From: Coniella vitis
Taxonomy: Eukaryota; Ascomycota; Sordariomycetes; Diaporthales; Schizoparmaceae
Direction of reading: 5' to 3'
DNA: 64,000 nt
Assembly: GCA_011317545.1 (NCBI GenBank)
Contig: WUJK01000004.1
Coordinates: forward strand, 1,426,001 to 1,490,000
Under the pieces are notes generated by a model. The model saw only the letters and a list, made by a program, of their open reading frames with translations, did not search any database and had not been told where the DNA came from. Positions 38,001-48,967 of this stretch are shown here, one piece after another (the stretch's first letter is position 1; the number at the start of each line of letters is the position of its first letter). The position numbers and the translations under genes were made by a program.

Positions 38001-39734
38001 AGTGTCTTTGGTCGTCCTGCAGCCCAAAGGCACTGCATCTGTCAGTTGGGAGCATGGTGCGCTTTTGCAGTCGTCAGTCGGCCGCTGGGCACCTGCACAA
38101 GCAGAGATACAATATGCGTTGCTGTGTTGGCAATACATGAAGTGTGGCGGCGACAGGGCTCGACGGGGGTTAGTGCAAGCCCTGCATGCACGCAGACGAC
38201 AGGCATTCTTCTAGCGAGGCCCAGCCGGTCGGATCTGAGGCAAGGAACGTGGGGAGGTGCAGTGCCAATCTTGCCAATCTGATACAGCTGCAGAATATCC
38301 TTGGAAAGTGTGTGCAGTACTTGGGTACAGACGTTCGCACCAGCAACGCTACATACAATACATAGTACCTACCTAGTACATATCAAGGTGAGGCGAGGCA
38401 GGCAGTATGACATTGTGGCTTCCGTTCCTCGGGTCAATGAGTGATACCACTCGACTTCAACCTGACCGGCATCTCGAGTGGCTTCATTTCTCGAGGCTTC
38501 TACGGCCCTTTACTGAGTGCCCGACCTACACTCTACAAAATATCCCGCCTCATGCATTGATTTGCAACGGCGCCGTTGGGGTGTTTAAACCCCAGCCGAA
38601 TGTCAAGGTAAGCATCAACACACGGCAGCATAAGGAAGACGATACCAAGGTACCCGTACATAGTACTCTAACGCCCTGGATGTTTTTCATTTTGCCCTTC
38701 AAACGGCCCGGCAAGGTTTGAAACAACACACGAGAGATTTGAGACTCTCTCTATGTACTACATCGTATGTACCATAGTAGTGCCGGGACTACCGGGCAAC
38801 GGTCGGCTCGGCTCGACTCGTATGATAAACAGAAAACTCGTTCTACAGCAGACCTCCCTTGCGCGCTGCATGGAAACGGCTTCTTGCCGGCAAATTGTTG
38901 TCGAGCCTCGAAACGAAATAATGCGGAAACCAAACCGCAAGTCAAATGTGGCTTGTGCAACGGTGCGCATTGATTCTATGGTCTCTAAGGAAATCTGCGC
39001 TGCCGATCAAACTTGCGCCTCGACTTGAATAAGAACCAAGGCAATAGCCTTTTATGCCATAGCTTGCAAGGTAATGCTCTTGTGCATTGTCAATACGATG
39101 AGAGCCAAGGTCAGGATCCGTTTGCGTACTACATCCGCCTGGCATATACTATAATATTGCGTCAAACCAATTGCTCTAAGCAACACTCGGACCACAAGCC
39201 TTGATGTCCATCATGACGTGACGTGTAACTGACTAACTACCTTGCCAGGCCGATCAACAGTCTGTGCTATGTAAAATAAATGACCCACGAGATAAGGTAT
39301 TCCACGAAATTGCTAGTATTAGCCTAATGAGACGTACGATAACATCAATGCCAGCGAAGGTCGGTATGCAACCGAAATATGAGAATTCCCGAGAGCCAGT
39401 GCCATATTCTCAAGTCCTCCAGTACGGGTTTCTGGTGCAAGTACCATAGTAATATATAGTACATAGTACCTTTAGCCTCGCGCACCTTTCTGAGAATGCC
39501 GTTGGCAAAGTGCAGCAGATTGAAAACGCGCATACCACGCACACAATCATACAATCCAGTCAAAAGCCAATCGATTATAAGTTGAGCGCTAAGCCCTCAA
39601 TAACTTGGATCGTGGCAAATAGAGGATTGATATGTCCGCGGAGGCATACGTATGCACAGTATAATATCAGATAATTGAAATATGGTATATAGTGTTGATA
39701 TTCTGGAGTGTTTCCAACAAAGCGTCTTTAAGAC
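35033..39734. other. Accessory intergenic region; no supported gene
   Basis: Many short frames on both strands, none with a domain. Features: A-rich tract at about 35265-35291, (GAG)/(CAG) runs at about 36683-36727 that translate as Glu/Gln stretches, a CA/CG-rich dinucleotide tract at about 37630-37672, a C12 run at about 37882-37893, and GTAC-type motifs near 38345-38390, 38656-38666, 38753-38780 and 39459-39469. The composition grades from GC-rich (35-38 kb) to AT-rich (39 kb on). Confidence 0.55.
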
Positions 39735-39829
39735 GCCCGGCTAGCTCAATCGGTAGAGCGTGAGACTCTTACAGAGTTTCCGATTCTGAATACATCTCAA
39801 GGTTGTGGGTTCGACCCCCACGTCGGGCT
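39735..39829 (+). tRNA. tRNA-Lys (CTT anticodon) with a 22-nt intron
   Basis: All arms fold. Acceptor GCCCGGC pairs with GTCGGGC (one G-T), D stem GCTC/GAGC, anticodon stem TGAGA/TCTCA, loop CT-CTT-A-A, variable AGGTT, T stem GTGGG/CCCAC with loop TTCGACC. The intron (about 39772-39793) sits one base 3' of the anticodon, the standard nuclear position. The mature length is 73 nt before CCA addition. It reads AAG codons. Confidence 0.95.
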
Positions 39830-40130
39830 CAATTCCCGTCGAACGACTTATCTTTTTGTGCTTTTTGGAAACTCTTTTTGTGACGGAGAAAGGAAGAATA
39901 AAAAGCAGGAGAGTGGTTAAAGGCCAGGGAGTTTGTGTTTTGGATGGTTGGGATAGAGTTCACGGCGGAGTTTGTCCATGAAGGTTCTCATTGCCGTTGT
40001 GGTGATGCACGACAACGGGAGCCATCGATCCGCATCTCTTTATTTTTTTGTCCATGCTCTGCACTGACTGACCTCCCTCGTTATAACGTCTTTTTGATAT
40101 GGGCTAGCTAGACCATTGTGTCAAGACTCA

Positions 40131-40191
40131 AGCCCGACGCGGGGGTCGAACCCATAACCTGAATCGACCGCCCCGTTACAACTGGCCCAGT
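40131..40191 (-). pseudogene. Decayed tRNA-Lys-like relic, inverted relative to the intact gene
   Basis: Reading the minus strand, the 3' part (TTATGGGTTCGACCCCCGCG plus TCGGGCT) matches the T arm and 3' acceptor of the tRNA-Lys at 39735 with few changes. Upstream, CCAGTTGTAACGG resembles the D arm, but the anticodon arm is missing and the T stem has a mismatch. It cannot fold into a working tRNA. It lies about 300 bp from the intact gene in the opposite orientation. Confidence 0.7.
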
Positions 40192-40493
40192 TCTGAACTG
40201 AAATTCCGATTGTCTTGGGGAACATGTTTGGATTATGAGTCAAATCAAAACCACTGCATACTACTTACTATCCAGACACTCTCTGGTCAGTCACAAAGTA
40301 TAGGAATGTGGCTCTATATGAGAATGTAAGCCTGTTGGGCTGCGCCACAATTATCAACACAGCAGCTTGCATTCTCGATTCGCAGGAGCATTAGGATCGT
40401 CCTCACTCGTACAAGTGGCCAACTGGGGACGTTGTTTATATACAAGAAAAGATTGAGATATCTCCATAAGCCTTCACCTGATGTGGATACCAT

Positions 40494-40718
40494 TCACAGC
40501 ATACCAGGAATCGAAGAATACACTGGTGGGAGGAAACCCTCCATAACATTGTGGGGAAGATTCCCAGTGTGATGGACATGATCGTACGTGTAGTATCTGG
40601 CACCAGTGTGAGATGGCCGTTTAAGACCACGATAATAGATAAGCTTCTTTCCAGCCTTGGAGAGGTCATTCAGGTCATACTCGTCTGCAGTAGCCCGGCC
40701 CACGATGGGCAAGGCCAC
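40494..40718 (-). pseudogene. Possible C-terminal fragment of a tannase/feruloyl-esterase-like hydrolase
   Basis: A 74-codon minus-strand frame reads DLNDLSKAGKKLIYYRGLKR, then TGARYYTYDHV and finally IPGML before a stop. The spacing resembles the C-terminal region of fungal tannase/feruloyl esterases, where GGKLI-HG-ADP, the YY-x-V helix and VPGM-HC occur in this order. The Asp expected after the G-L is replaced here, and the His-Cys after PGM is lost at a stop codon. No catalytic Ser region is seen upstream, where the frame is interrupted. This is a by-eye resemblance only; it may be chance. Confidence 0.3.
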
Positions 40719-41380
40719 AATAATGGCGATATCATATCAGACCTCTATCAAGATGCTGTGTCCTTACCCAGTCGTTACGGACCTGACCATCTGCATCTTC
40801 TTTTCGAGACTTCTCCGCCCTTGAACAGACTATACAACTAGTTTCGGCACCGCATGGACAAGGAGCTATATCCATATGCAGGTCAACAGGTTACTTGAAC
40901 TGCTGGTGATCCGATCCAGAGTCTACGACGAAAAATTGCTAGGTGAGCTTGCCTGGGCACAGGTCGACTATGATGAAAGGTTGGACGACGGCCGGATGCG
41001 CCGATAGATATGCCTTCACTCTTGCTCATAATTCTGACAAAGTCTTCGAGTCCAACCGCCGATTAAAATCATACTTTTCTTACAGCAAAGGATGCACTAC
41101 ACTGTTTGCAACTCCGAGTTGAGTGATTTCATTGGCAACTTAATTTTGAATGCAGTTGTAAAGACTTATAATCAACACCAGCAAGTAAATACGGAAAAAC
41201 CAATACTCCAACTTGATATTATGCAACACAGGTTTCTTGCATGTGCCGCCCCGGTGGAAAAGCTCGTGACACATCAAAACTCTTCACCTTTGCGAGCTTT
41301 TCCGACCTGCTTTGTATACACAAAGCCAAAAGAGAATCTGAACTTCATCTCGGATAACATCTCACCGCAGAATTCTTCCA

Positions 41381-42628
41381 ATGGAACCGAGGCAACTCGA
41401 GGTTATGCAAGACAATGGTACCATTGATACATTGACGCACCTCAATTGGAATCCACGTCAACTACCTGGCGTTGACGACGCCATCACAAGCACAAACTGG
41501 CACAAGCTCTGCCTTGTCGCATCGGCTCTGAGGAACAGTACGCCCTGCAGATTCCTGGAAAAGACAAATGCAGGCGGAAACAATCTGATCAGAGTCCTCG
41601 AGTTCGACGACGCAACGCGCTGGATCGCCCGCATCCCCCTGCACCGCGGCAAACGCCACCGCCATGAGCAGGACTCGGCTGCGCTGCTGAGCGAGGTGCA
41701 CACCATGCAGCTCATCCAGGAGCGTGGCGGCCTGCATCTGCGCGTCCCTCGCATTTTCGCGTACGAAGCGGATGCACACAACGACGTCGGTGTGCCGTTT
41801 GTGCTGATGGAATTCCTGCCCACCAGCACGGCCATGGACGCCAATGGCGGCCACAGCGTCCACGGTGGGACAATACCCAAGCAGCTTCGTCCCAACTTGT
41901 ACCGCTCTGTAGCCCAAGCCCATGTCCAGCTCACAAAGCTTCGCTTCTCGAAAATAGGAACCATCATTCGATCCGCGGAAAAGGGCGAGTTCGACATCGG
42001 CCCACTGCCGTACATCGGAGGTCCATTCGAGACAGCGTCCGCCTTCTTCGCGGCCTGGGCCGGTCGCGTCAAGTTCAGGAGCGATCGAGCAGAGATCATC
42101 CGCATGATGCCTGCTGATCAGCCGCAGCTCGCCCAGCAGATCGCTGATGCCATCGAGAGCTTTCCCGGCCGGGTCAGGGAGCTGTTCGCCCGCCGACCAC
42201 CGCCGTGTGACAGCGGGCCGTTCCCCCTGGCCCACACGGATTTCCTGCACAGCAATATGCTTGTCGACGCGGACTTCAGGTTGGCGGCCCTCATTGACTG
42301 GGAGGGCGCGCAGACCGTGCCATGGGAGTGCGTTCTCTTCCCCGGCTTCCTGTCCTGCATGCCGCCCGCATTTGACCTGCCCACGAGCTACGACGAGAGC
42401 ACCGGCCAGCCTCTGGACGAGCAGACGCAAGAGTTATGGGAGGAGAGGCGGCAGTATGTTGAGATGGTCAAGGCTGCGGAATGCGACTCTGATTCTCTTT
42501 TATCGGCTACTCTTGGTGACCACAGGACTCAGGCTTTGGCTTACGCTCTCAACGCTTATGAGGATATCGGAAAGCTTGGATATTATGATCGTGTCATCAG
42601 TCTATTTTCGAACCCATCAGGTTGCTAA
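41381..42628 (+). CDS. APH-fold phosphotransferase (aminoglycoside phosphotransferase superfamily)
   Basis: 415-aa single-exon protein starting at ATG 41381. The N-lobe includes CRFLEKTNAGGNNLIRVLEF and WIARIPLHRG (nucleotide-binding strands), then VPFVLMEFLPTSTAM as the hinge. The catalytic motif is AHTDFLHSN, with H285, D287 and N292. The metal-binding motif is ALIDWEGAQTVPWE. The catalytic residues are intact, so it is probably active. Fungi carry many such kinases of unknown substrate; drug resistance should not be assumed. A related but broken gene follows 607 bp downstream. The protein shows no signal peptide. Confidence 0.87.
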   Translation: MEPRQLEVMQDNGTIDTLTHLNWNPRQLPGVDDAITSTNWHKLCLVASALRNSTPCRFLEKTNAGGNNLIRVLEFDDATRWIARIPLHRGKRHRHEQDSAALLSEVHTMQLIQERGGLHLRVPRIFAYEADAHNDVGVPFVLMEFLPTSTAMDANGGHSVHGGTIPKQLRPNLYRSVAQAHVQLTKLRFSKIGTIIRSAEKGEFDIGPLPYIGGPFETASAFFAAWAGRVKFRSDRAEIIRMMPADQPQLAQQIADAIESFPGRVRELFARRPPPCDSGPFPLAHTDFLHSNMLVDADFRLAALIDWEGAQTVPWECVLFPGFLSCMPPAFDLPTSYDESTGQPLDEQTQELWEERRQYVEMVKAAECDSDSLLSATLGDHRTQALAYALNAYEDIGKLGYYDRVISLFSNPSGC

Positions 42629-43235
42629 CAAAACGCAAAACATAACATAACATAATATAAATGGCGTATATTGTTTTACCGCAGCCGCAACTCAAGGTAT
42701 CGATCGGGGGGGTATCGTATGGCGTGAACAGCCATTTTCGATCGTGTAATTGCCGGACGATTCGACAGTTCTGATTGTCAGAAGGAGCCAAAGGCCTATT
42801 CTCCAATGACAGCAGGTCACTGGTTTGACTTGAATATTTACATTGGTTCATACAAAAGGGCTGCCGCTATACAAGAGTAAATCATCGACTGTCTTCATGC
42901 ACAGAGGACCATCACCTCGGCTTATGTAGTTTTATCTCCATAGACACGTATTCCTAGCTATTGTATAGCCGTTCTCCAGCGACTGTAGTAACTGTAGGCA
43001 GATTTATCTTGATAGCAAGAGCTTCAAGAGCTGGAACAAGCCTTTGTAAATCCAGTCTTATCCGATAATATTGCTGAAACGGGCGTGCTTGAGCCGACGA
43101 ATAGGGTGCAGAGTATCCAGAAGAGGAGGCGGGGGACAGTCTGTGTTACCGCACACCATACATACATACATACCTCGTGTAATCTCGAGTGGCTGGGGGG
43201 AAGTTGACTTTATAACAAAACAGTAAACATTTACC
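42629..43235. other. Spacer between the two APH-fold genes
   Basis: 607 bp, AT-rich, with repeated CATAA near 42638-42655 and a CATA tetranucleotide repeat at about 43156-43171. No gene seen. Confidence 0.6.
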
Positions 43236-44052
43236 ATGGATCCGGCCAAAGACGATCAAGACCCAGGATGCTTTGCTCAAACATTCGAGAGAAAGTATTA
43301 CCACCGCGGCGATGCCTTTATCAAGAGATCTCTCCGGCCTGCCGAGTTCCGCACGGGGTTTCGCGGCCTGCATGTCCCTCGCTTGAACAAAGAACGCCTC
43401 ATGAACGAGGCAGCGGCCCTGAGATTGATCCGCTCAGAGACCAACATACCGGTTCCGCAGGTGCGCTGCGACTTTGAGGATGACGGGGCGTACTATCTCA
43501 TCACTGACTACGTCGACGGCGTGGATATGGCTGACCTCCCCGAAGAGGGCAAGGCCACTGTACGCGAGGAGCTCCAGCGCCAACCTAGCTACACTGGCCA
43601 CGCTGAAATCGAAGCATCTTGGCGGGCCGTCTGGTATCGTCATCCCCCCTCACCGGATGTGGCAACGCACAGCCGTGGACTCTTGGAGCCTTCGTCCGTC
43701 CGAGCATGAGGAATACGTCTTTTGCCATAACGAGCTATCAGCACACAACGTCATTGTCGACCCGCATACCTTCAAGATAAACGCGATCATCGACTGGGAG
43801 TATGCTGGCTTCTACCCGCCTCGATTCGAACGGCCATTCTACACAAGACTAGGCCCATCAGTCGCATTGGAGGGCGAGGAAGATGACTCTTACGAAGTCC
43901 TGGATTTTTTCAATGCTCGAGCGGTGAGTTTCTTCCGGTAGCGCGCTTGATGATGGCTTCCAACTGATTCAAGACAGGTACGACCAGAGGCAATCACGGC
44001 AGATGTGGGCAAGGCAGAAAGCCATGTTGAGCAGGTTGAGAGTCGTGTTTAA
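43236..44052 (+). pseudogene. APH-fold phosphotransferase, broken by a +1 frameshift
   Basis: Starts at ATG 43236 (MDPAKDDQDPGCFAQTFERK). The N-lobe runs in one frame to VREELQR at 43580. The family sequence then continues one base out of frame (LATLATLKSKHLGGPSGIVI), which needs one extra base at about 43579-43581. The C-lobe includes YVFCHNELSAHNVIVD and AIIDWEYAGFYPPRFE. A 54-bp intron (43924-43977) leads to the last exon and the stop at 44050-44052. In this family the motif is normally HNDL; here the catalytic Asp is Glu. Frameshift plus active-site change suggests a pseudogene, though an assembly error could explain the frameshift. Without the shift the frame stops at 43709 after 157 codons. 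Confidence 0.8.
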
Positions 44053-45788
44053 TAGTTTAGTAATCTTAACACGTGCCGAGTCAATCCTCCAGCAGATCCA
44101 ATGAGTGTATATCGATCCGTTTCCCGAAAGTGAAGCCCTGAACATTACATGATGTCCTAATGAGCGTATGCAGACCAGATATCATAATATTGACCAATCT
44201 CAGCATTGATTGTGTTTTCGTACGTCCGTCTATTCAAGGAGTGCAGTGTGTGGGCCAGGGACTCCTGCGTCAGCACCCCTATCCGCCTTTCGTAGCCACA
44301 GGTATCTAGTGTTTTGTTTTCCCCTCAAAACGCAGCACTTTACTTGATTCTCACCCCATACGTTCCCTTGGTGTGACCGGGAGAAGATTAGATATCCATC
44401 CAGGTCATGCATGATGTTGGAGTCCGCCTCACCTAGTGAGATGCTTTGCCACAGCTCGACTCTTGCAGGATACAATAGTAAAAGGCATGATAGTTTCTGC
44501 ACGTTTATGGATTGGATGACTAGAAGACTCATCAGGATTGAAAAGGGGACGGAGAGCCAGAGAAAGAACTCCGACAAGACAACGGGCAAGCTTCAATTTG
44601 CATATATTCTCCTGGTGGAATGTCGCTCACTCTCAACAGACCGTGAAGTGACATGTCTTTGAAAGAAACGCAGTTGGGTCGTTGGATGCATCATCTCCGC
44701 TGTTTAAGTAGGCTGGCCTCTCCATCACATTGCAGCTGCATGTGTTTCTTCGTTTATGCACGCAAAAGGTGCCAGCACTTGCAGCCATGCAGATGGTCAC
44801 CTTCTACTTCCAGCCTACATAATATGGGGATAGGGACAGTGAGAATTGGTCAGCCAACGTCTATTGATATGCTACAAATCTTCTGGTGCGTTGCTGCCTT
44901 ATTGCTTAGGAATGGTAGGAGTGGGCAGGAACAGTGAAAAAAAAAAATACTACGGCAAAAGGTGAAGTAGGACGGAGATGGCCTCGAGTTTACAAGAATC
45001 TGTAGTATTAGCCCGGCAGGGACAAGGTTTCCTGACCTTCGAGTAGCACGCAAATCAGCCTGTAGGTAGGTTAGCTGAGGTGGCCACTATGAGGCCACGG
45101 CGTTTATGCATTCACCTCTCCCATCTTCCTCATGGGAACGCCCCCTCCGCAAGTTCAGGCCTCGTTGTCATGGAGCGAGCTGGCTTGAAGACAACACACA
45201 TGGCTGCGCTCACTGCATTAGCAAGCATGTCAAACGATTGCGTGCCAACCAATGAGTTGTGCATGCAATAACGCATTGCCCAGGGGTTTCGCAAGATAAG
45301 AAGGGCTTCAAATATGCACGGCAGCGTGTGAGCAGTCAGAGAAAAGTGCACATTGGGAGGGGGTTTTCACGTTGGAACTAGAAGTGCAGATTCAACACTG
45401 TCGACAGCCCCTCCTCGCTTCTACTTCTGGCAAAGTCACATGAACTTCTGTCATATGGAAAAGAGGAGACAGCCTTGATGCTACCCAACCATAGATCATG
45501 TGCAGTGTTGGGATGAAACCAATCGAAGGAGATGCTCATGGTTTTCGAAGCGAGGGGCGCTTGTTAGCTTTCATCCATTCTCAGACTTCAATGTTGAGGG
45601 CATGTAGAGACATGCATTAGCGTGAATGTGTTTACGCCAGAGATAAATAATTGCTCAGACAGGAGAAATGACTCTCGAAAGCACACAATGTTGACCATGA
45701 AGAAGTATGGGAATGAGTGAACAGACGGAACTTTGTAGCCGCAGAGGTCGATAGTAAACCGTACATGGTATGAAACCGACAAGAGAGC
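44053..45788. other. Intergenic region; no supported gene
   Basis: Short frames only. An A9 run lies at about 44939-44948. The last part is the 3' side of the DUF7924-like gene. Confidence 0.6.
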
Positions 45789-47299
45789 CTAATGCTGTGA
45801 TTCGGCTGACGTTTTCCTCCTCTTGGTAGACGCCGGCTTCAAAAAAGACGTCGACGAGGTTCCCGGGCCAGGATCAGTAGACTCGCCCTCAGCCACAAGG
45901 AGTGATGAAGAGTCAGCTTCCGGCTGCGCCAGATTCTCCAAATCTTCGGGTTGGCCAGTCGACGCAGAGCGCGCGGGAACGTCGAGTTCCACCGAGGGTA
46001 TTTGGTCGATGGCTGAGCAAATAAGCTTGAAGTGCTCCGGCACCCAGTTGTTGTAGATGTTGCTGATAAAGCTATACGCGGTCCATTTCTCTTTGCCGTC
46101 CATTATTGTGAAATCAAAGCTATTGATCAGATGGCGGTAGTACTTAGTATTATTTCCGTTAATTACCGGGTAGTGACCATAGATATGTACCATGCGCTGG
46201 TCATGGGAGACAGAGAAGGCGATAATCTGCCTGTGAACCTCTTTCTCTCGTTGTACCCGGCGCAAGAGCTCGACAACACCGCGGGCCGCAATGGCCATAC
46301 TATGGGCGTTCTGGCGGTCCGCGATTTCCAAGCCTACAGCTCCACATTTCACCTCACAGGCCAGGAAGGGAAAGTACAAATAGTACGTCGCCATTAGGAA
46401 GGATTGGTCGCCCTTGAGGAACTCGCCGATGAATGGTGACATGATATCGAGCTGTTCATCTGTGAATGCATCCCGTCGAAACCCAACAGAGTAATCTGGC
46501 TGTGGACGGGTCCCTGTAATTGGAATGGAGTTATTTCAACCTTCATTAGCACTTTCTGTTAAGAGAGCTAGGTGTTTTCCCCCGTAAAGTGCCAGTGTTT
46601 CGGCTGAAGGGACGATAAGGCGGGTCAAGTCCATGATAATCCTTGCCTCGCTCTTGTCGTTTAGCATAATGCAAGCCTTCTCAAAGATATGGTCATCAAA
46701 GAGTGACCCTATCGGGGTTGACTGAACAGGTTGCAGCAAATCTCGGCAAGTTTGCTTGCTTTCCCATGTAATGCCTTCTTCGGAGGGTCGCATGAAGACT
46801 CCATTGGTCTGAAGGAGGACTACATAGCGTGCATCTCGATATAGTGTGCTCTTCTCCTCCCGTGGCCTCTGATCACTGGGAGTTGCAGATGAGGCAGTAT
46901 CTGTTTGCTTGCGCCCGCTCTTAGAGGATACGGACCTCTTTCGCGCCATTAAGGGGTCCATGCCAGGCTCGAAGAATCGACGGGGCCAGCGTCCTTCTCT
47001 TATCCAAAACCCAACGGGATTACCGTAAGGATCAGAGGCAGGCAACCTCGCAAGTCGTCTTCGCTTCAGAGGGAGGCTGGGGGTGTCGCAGGTGGCGTCG
47101 ATGGCTCGTTTTCGGCCCTGGTGGTGGAGGGGTCCCTCTGACGCCCGGCGTGTCTTTGGATCTTCCGCGTCGCGTTTGGACGCTGGGGCTTGGTCTGCTT
47201 CTAATCAGCTGTGGTCTGGTTGACACGTCATGAAAACGTACCTTGCTCTTCTCGCTTGCGGTGATTGCTGGCAGCTGTCTGGGCTCGAGTTTGGGCCAT
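45789..47299 (-). pseudogene. DUF7924-like fungal protein interrupted by an in-frame TGA
   Basis: Exon 1 is 47299-47242 (MAQTRAQTAASNHRKREEQ). After a 41-bp intron, exon 2 runs from 47200 to 45789. The N-terminal part is basic (LPLKRRRLARL) and Ser/Thr-rich. The conserved domain includes DPYGNPVGFWIREGRWPRRF, DYSVGFRRDAFTDEQL, ATYYLYFPFLACEVKCGA, DRQNAHSM and YGHYPVI. The whole would be 489 residues, but a TGA at 46538-46536 lies in ESANEG-stop-NNSIPITGT, where the family, as I recall it, has Trp. The frame is open on both sides of the stop. A 27-bp intron removing it would be below the usual spliceosomal minimum. The family function is not known to me. A copy-specific nonsense mutation is the simplest reading; readthrough or a base error are the alternatives. 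Confidence 0.8.
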
Positions 47300-48967
47300 G
47301 ATGATGAAATGGATATGGAAAACAGACGGGGAGCACGCTTGATTTATGCGATTGTCGACTGTCGAGAAGGATGGCGCGGTGTGTTCACAGGTTCGTGGAA
47401 CGACCAACCATTACGCGCCGAGTTTCAAGAGCCTGCTGGGATTGCAGTAGCTGAGCGGGGTTCGTGGCAGGGGTGACAATATGTACATAGTTGTAAACCG
47501 CTGCACTGCGAGGACAAAAAGTATTCCTTAGGACACACGGTTGCTTTTGCATAGAATACTAAGTATTCTTGACAACAGCACATTGTAGACTTGGCCAAAC
47601 CGGATCTGCGGAAGTCGCAAGCCGTCTCAGAGCGATGAAAGATATACTATGTACAGCTTGGACCCATGTCCGGGTTTATTCTCTTATCGCATCTCTTATC
47701 ACAAAACACCACAACTGACTAATCTTAGAAATGGTCGGGTTCTTCTCAGCTAAGATCCCCACCGACGACCTCTATCTATCGAGTACTATATAACTGCCAA
47801 CCCTCAGCTGCCCCAACCCAAAATCCACCGATTCATCAATCTCCGTGAGGCTATCTGGTCTTGGAAACCATCTCGCGAGGCCGTTCAGGCTGCCGAGGAG
47901 ATACTGAAAAGATAATCGATGCGGAAGCTGAAGCAGCTGCTGAGGTATCGTGTTCATGCCAGCTCCCTATCATTGCATGATACCTTGTGACTCGACACGT
48001 GTGACCTTACTATGTAATTCTACTGACGCCCACTTTGACACATCACACGGGACCTCCCGGATCAGATGGAAAGGCAACGCACGCCTACCTGCATCATAAC
48101 TATCAGTGCACACCCTGGTTGTCATTAGCAGCAGCGGGACGAGCCTCTCATCTTGCATAAGGCTCGGCCAAGTGTGACTGCGAGCAAGCATGCCCGTCTA
48201 TATGGGACTGGCTGCGAGGCCTGGCTAAAGTCTAGGTAGCGAGTCCTAGCAAGCGCGAGCCGATGGGCTCCAGGTCGGAACTGTGGCCCTGAGAATGATG
48301 GTAGAAGTGTTTCTTCAGTCCTTCGCTAAGTATAGAACATGCCTAGGCCTCGAGTACCTGCTAGATCAAACGAGAGCCGTCACTTGTCAACGAAAATCAG
48401 CCGTGCGGTAGTGACCGACGACCAAGCAGCATAACAGTAACCACCACAACCAATCCAACTCAAAGTCGTGCCTAGGATGCAGCCTTGTGACCATGCTTTC
48501 ATCCTCCTCTAATGATGATGAGACAGTCAGTCCAATCAAGGATCCCGGATTCAATACAGAGTCGAGGAGCAACAAGCGTTCCATAATGTTCAATCTATTA
48601 ATCATTGGGTTCCAAACAGAAGACTGGCGACAGTGATAACCAGAGCATGACCGTGGACAGCGGCAAAGAGAGAGAGCATCAACATGAATGGTCTGCTTGT
48701 AGTGCTCATAGGCTCTAATATTGCTATGAATATAGCCGTTATGATATGCAATCGTGAGCCAGACCCTAACCCCCATTCCAGAGACCCGACAATGGCATCC
48801 AAAGTCCGATGAGTGCTAACCCAAAGTGGAGCGCAGCTAGCCCGAAAGCTGCGAAAAATTCTCGCCCAAGCTCTCGATATTTTTCAATCCTGGGCCAGCC
48901 GCCCCCTCCATCCTCCCCCTTTATCTTCCAATTCTTTCTTTCCTCTTTTCCTTCTTCTTTCTTCAGT
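47300..48967. other. Intergenic region; no supported gene
   Basis: Divergent region between the DUF7924-like gene and mS45. A TACTATGTAC motif is at 47645-47654. A plus-strand stretch at about 47807-47917 reads PKIHRFINLREAIWSWKPSR followed by a short helix and a stop; it looks protein-like but has no start and no recognised family. The end is CT-rich and forms the mS45 leader. Confidence 0.5.

Larger units (their letters stand above)
39830..41380. other. AT-rich region with tRNA relic and a possible esterase fragment
   Basis: Apart from the tRNA-like relic (40131-40191) and the tannase-like fragment (40494-40718) listed separately, only short frames are present. A plus-strand frame at 41092-41427 overlaps the start of the next gene and shows no domain. 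Confidence 0.55.

Noticed and set aside
41462..42430. 322-codon minus-strand open frame
   Set aside because: Antisense shadow of the intact APH-fold kinase, which carries the catalytic motifs on the plus strand.
46514..46540. 27-bp intron that would remove the TGA in the DUF7924-like gene
   Set aside because: Too short for a spliceosomal intron, and the removed bases encode conserved-looking residues (NNSIPIT) in frame.
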